Assembly (NCBI GenBank): GCA_026419775.2
Contig: JAOPGA020001336.1
Coordinates: forward strand, 19,862 to 83,861
Length of the DNA stretch: 64,000 nt
Direction of reading: 5' to 3'
Source: Acrasis kona
Taxonomy: Eukaryota; Heterolobosea; Eutetramitea; Acrasida; Acrasidae
The translations under genes and the position numbers were made by a program. Of this stretch, positions 63,689-64,000 are shown piece after piece. Positions within the stretch are counted from its first letter, which is position 1. Every line of letters begins with the position of its first letter. The notes under the pieces were generated by a model. That model was given only the letters and a program-made list of their open reading frames with translations. It was not told the DNA's origin and searched no databases.

Positions 63689-64000
63689 ATGTTATCAAGA
63701 CATTGGGACAAATATCAAGTTGGAACATATATCGCGGACAGGCTGTTTCCTGAACAAAATGCCCCTCAATATGAGCTATACAAAAAAGCATTCATTGATA
63801 ATGAGATTGACGGAGCCGTACTTCTTACCCTCACAAGTGATGAGGTCAAAAACGATCTATCTATATCCATATTAGGCCATAGAAAGAAAATACTAGAGGT
63901 TATTACAGAACTCAAGAACCAGTATCCCAAGGATGGACAAAATCATCAAGTTATAAATGTTGACGACGATTTGAACCAAGTACCAAAAGGAAGTCTAGTG
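63689..64000 (+). CDS. SAM-domain protein, N-terminal part (runs off the window)
   Basis: ATG at 63689; open to the window end, so partial. Residues about 8-80 match a sterile-alpha-motif domain: VGTYIADRLFPEQNAPQYEL, IDNEIDGAVLLTLTSDEV, ILGHRKKILEVITELK. SAM domains oligomerise or bind RNA/proteins. The partner domain would be beyond base 64000. Divergent from the P450 gene over 99 bp. Confidence 0.85.
   Translation, partial: MLSRHWDKYQVGTYIADRLFPEQNAPQYELYKKAFIDNEIDGAVLLTLTSDEVKNDLSISILGHRKKILEVITELKNQYPKDGQNHQVINVDDDLNQVPKGSLV

Noticed and set aside
1-64000. Bacterial operons, CRISPR, integrase, IS elements
   Set aside because: None seen. Spliced genes, AATAAA signals and eukaryotic families throughout.

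Overview
This window is nuclear DNA of a single-celled eukaryote. Genes lie on both strands with gaps of tens to a few hundred bases, and most are cut by very short GT-AG introns (35-47 nt, often with a CTAAC or TACTAAC branch site just before the AG). AATAAA signals commonly touch or overlap the stop codon. The gene set mixes a central-apparatus flagellar protein (CFAP74-like), an RIIa/adenylate-kinase-like protein, an RCC1/EGF receptor kinase, RGS and START domains, and ordinary eukaryotic housekeeping genes. A heterolobosean amoeboflagellate (relatives of Acrasis or Naegleria) fits best, but that assignment is inference from architecture, not a database match. No bacterial operons, CRISPR arrays, rRNA or convincing tRNA genes were seen.

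Layout. 1-9.9 kb: N-terminal part of a SWR1/SRCAP remodeller, a UBE2J-type E2, a coiled-coil protein, a LIM/SHOCT-like protein, an aquaporin-like protein, an SDR oxidoreductase and an RGS-START protein. 10-24.4 kb: an RCC1-repeat protein, WDR20-like WD40 protein, eIF3f, CDF transporter, EF-hand protein, coiled-coil proteins, an Abraxas-like MPN protein, an RIIa/AK-like protein, PPP1R11, a 778-residue coiled-coil protein and LUC7. 24.6-31 kb: a 1122-residue receptor kinase and a macro-rhodanese-dual-specificity-phosphatase fusion. 31-33 kb: broken reading frames only. 33-45 kb: an ER-type leucine-rich-repeat protein ending RDEL, a Qc-SNARE-like protein, small coiled-coil and membrane proteins, phosphoglucomutase, and CFAP74-like with frame breaks. 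45.6-52.6 kb: a 13-exon helical-repeat protein, asparaginase, a small mitochondrial-type protein, a PROPPIN (Atg18/WIPI) and a membrane protein. 52.9-53.6 kb: a dead Myb gene. 53.6-64 kb: an F-box-like protein whose N-terminus copies the histone H3 tail, a Ttd14-like P-loop/CYTH protein, PCMT, a MEA1-like acidic protein, a 1006-residue coiled-coil protein, a cytochrome P450 and the start of a SAM-domain protein.

Genes are packed so tightly that convergent pairs end 8-60 nt apart, one pair (WDR20-like and eIF3f) shares the palindrome TTATAA as the last codon plus stop on both strands, and one divergent pair shares CATG as two overlapping start codons. The most striking single finding is the H3-tail mimic at 53634-54565. 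Several long genes carry single-base frame breaks, some at homopolymers, and there is one N at 57965, so some breaks may be assembly errors.
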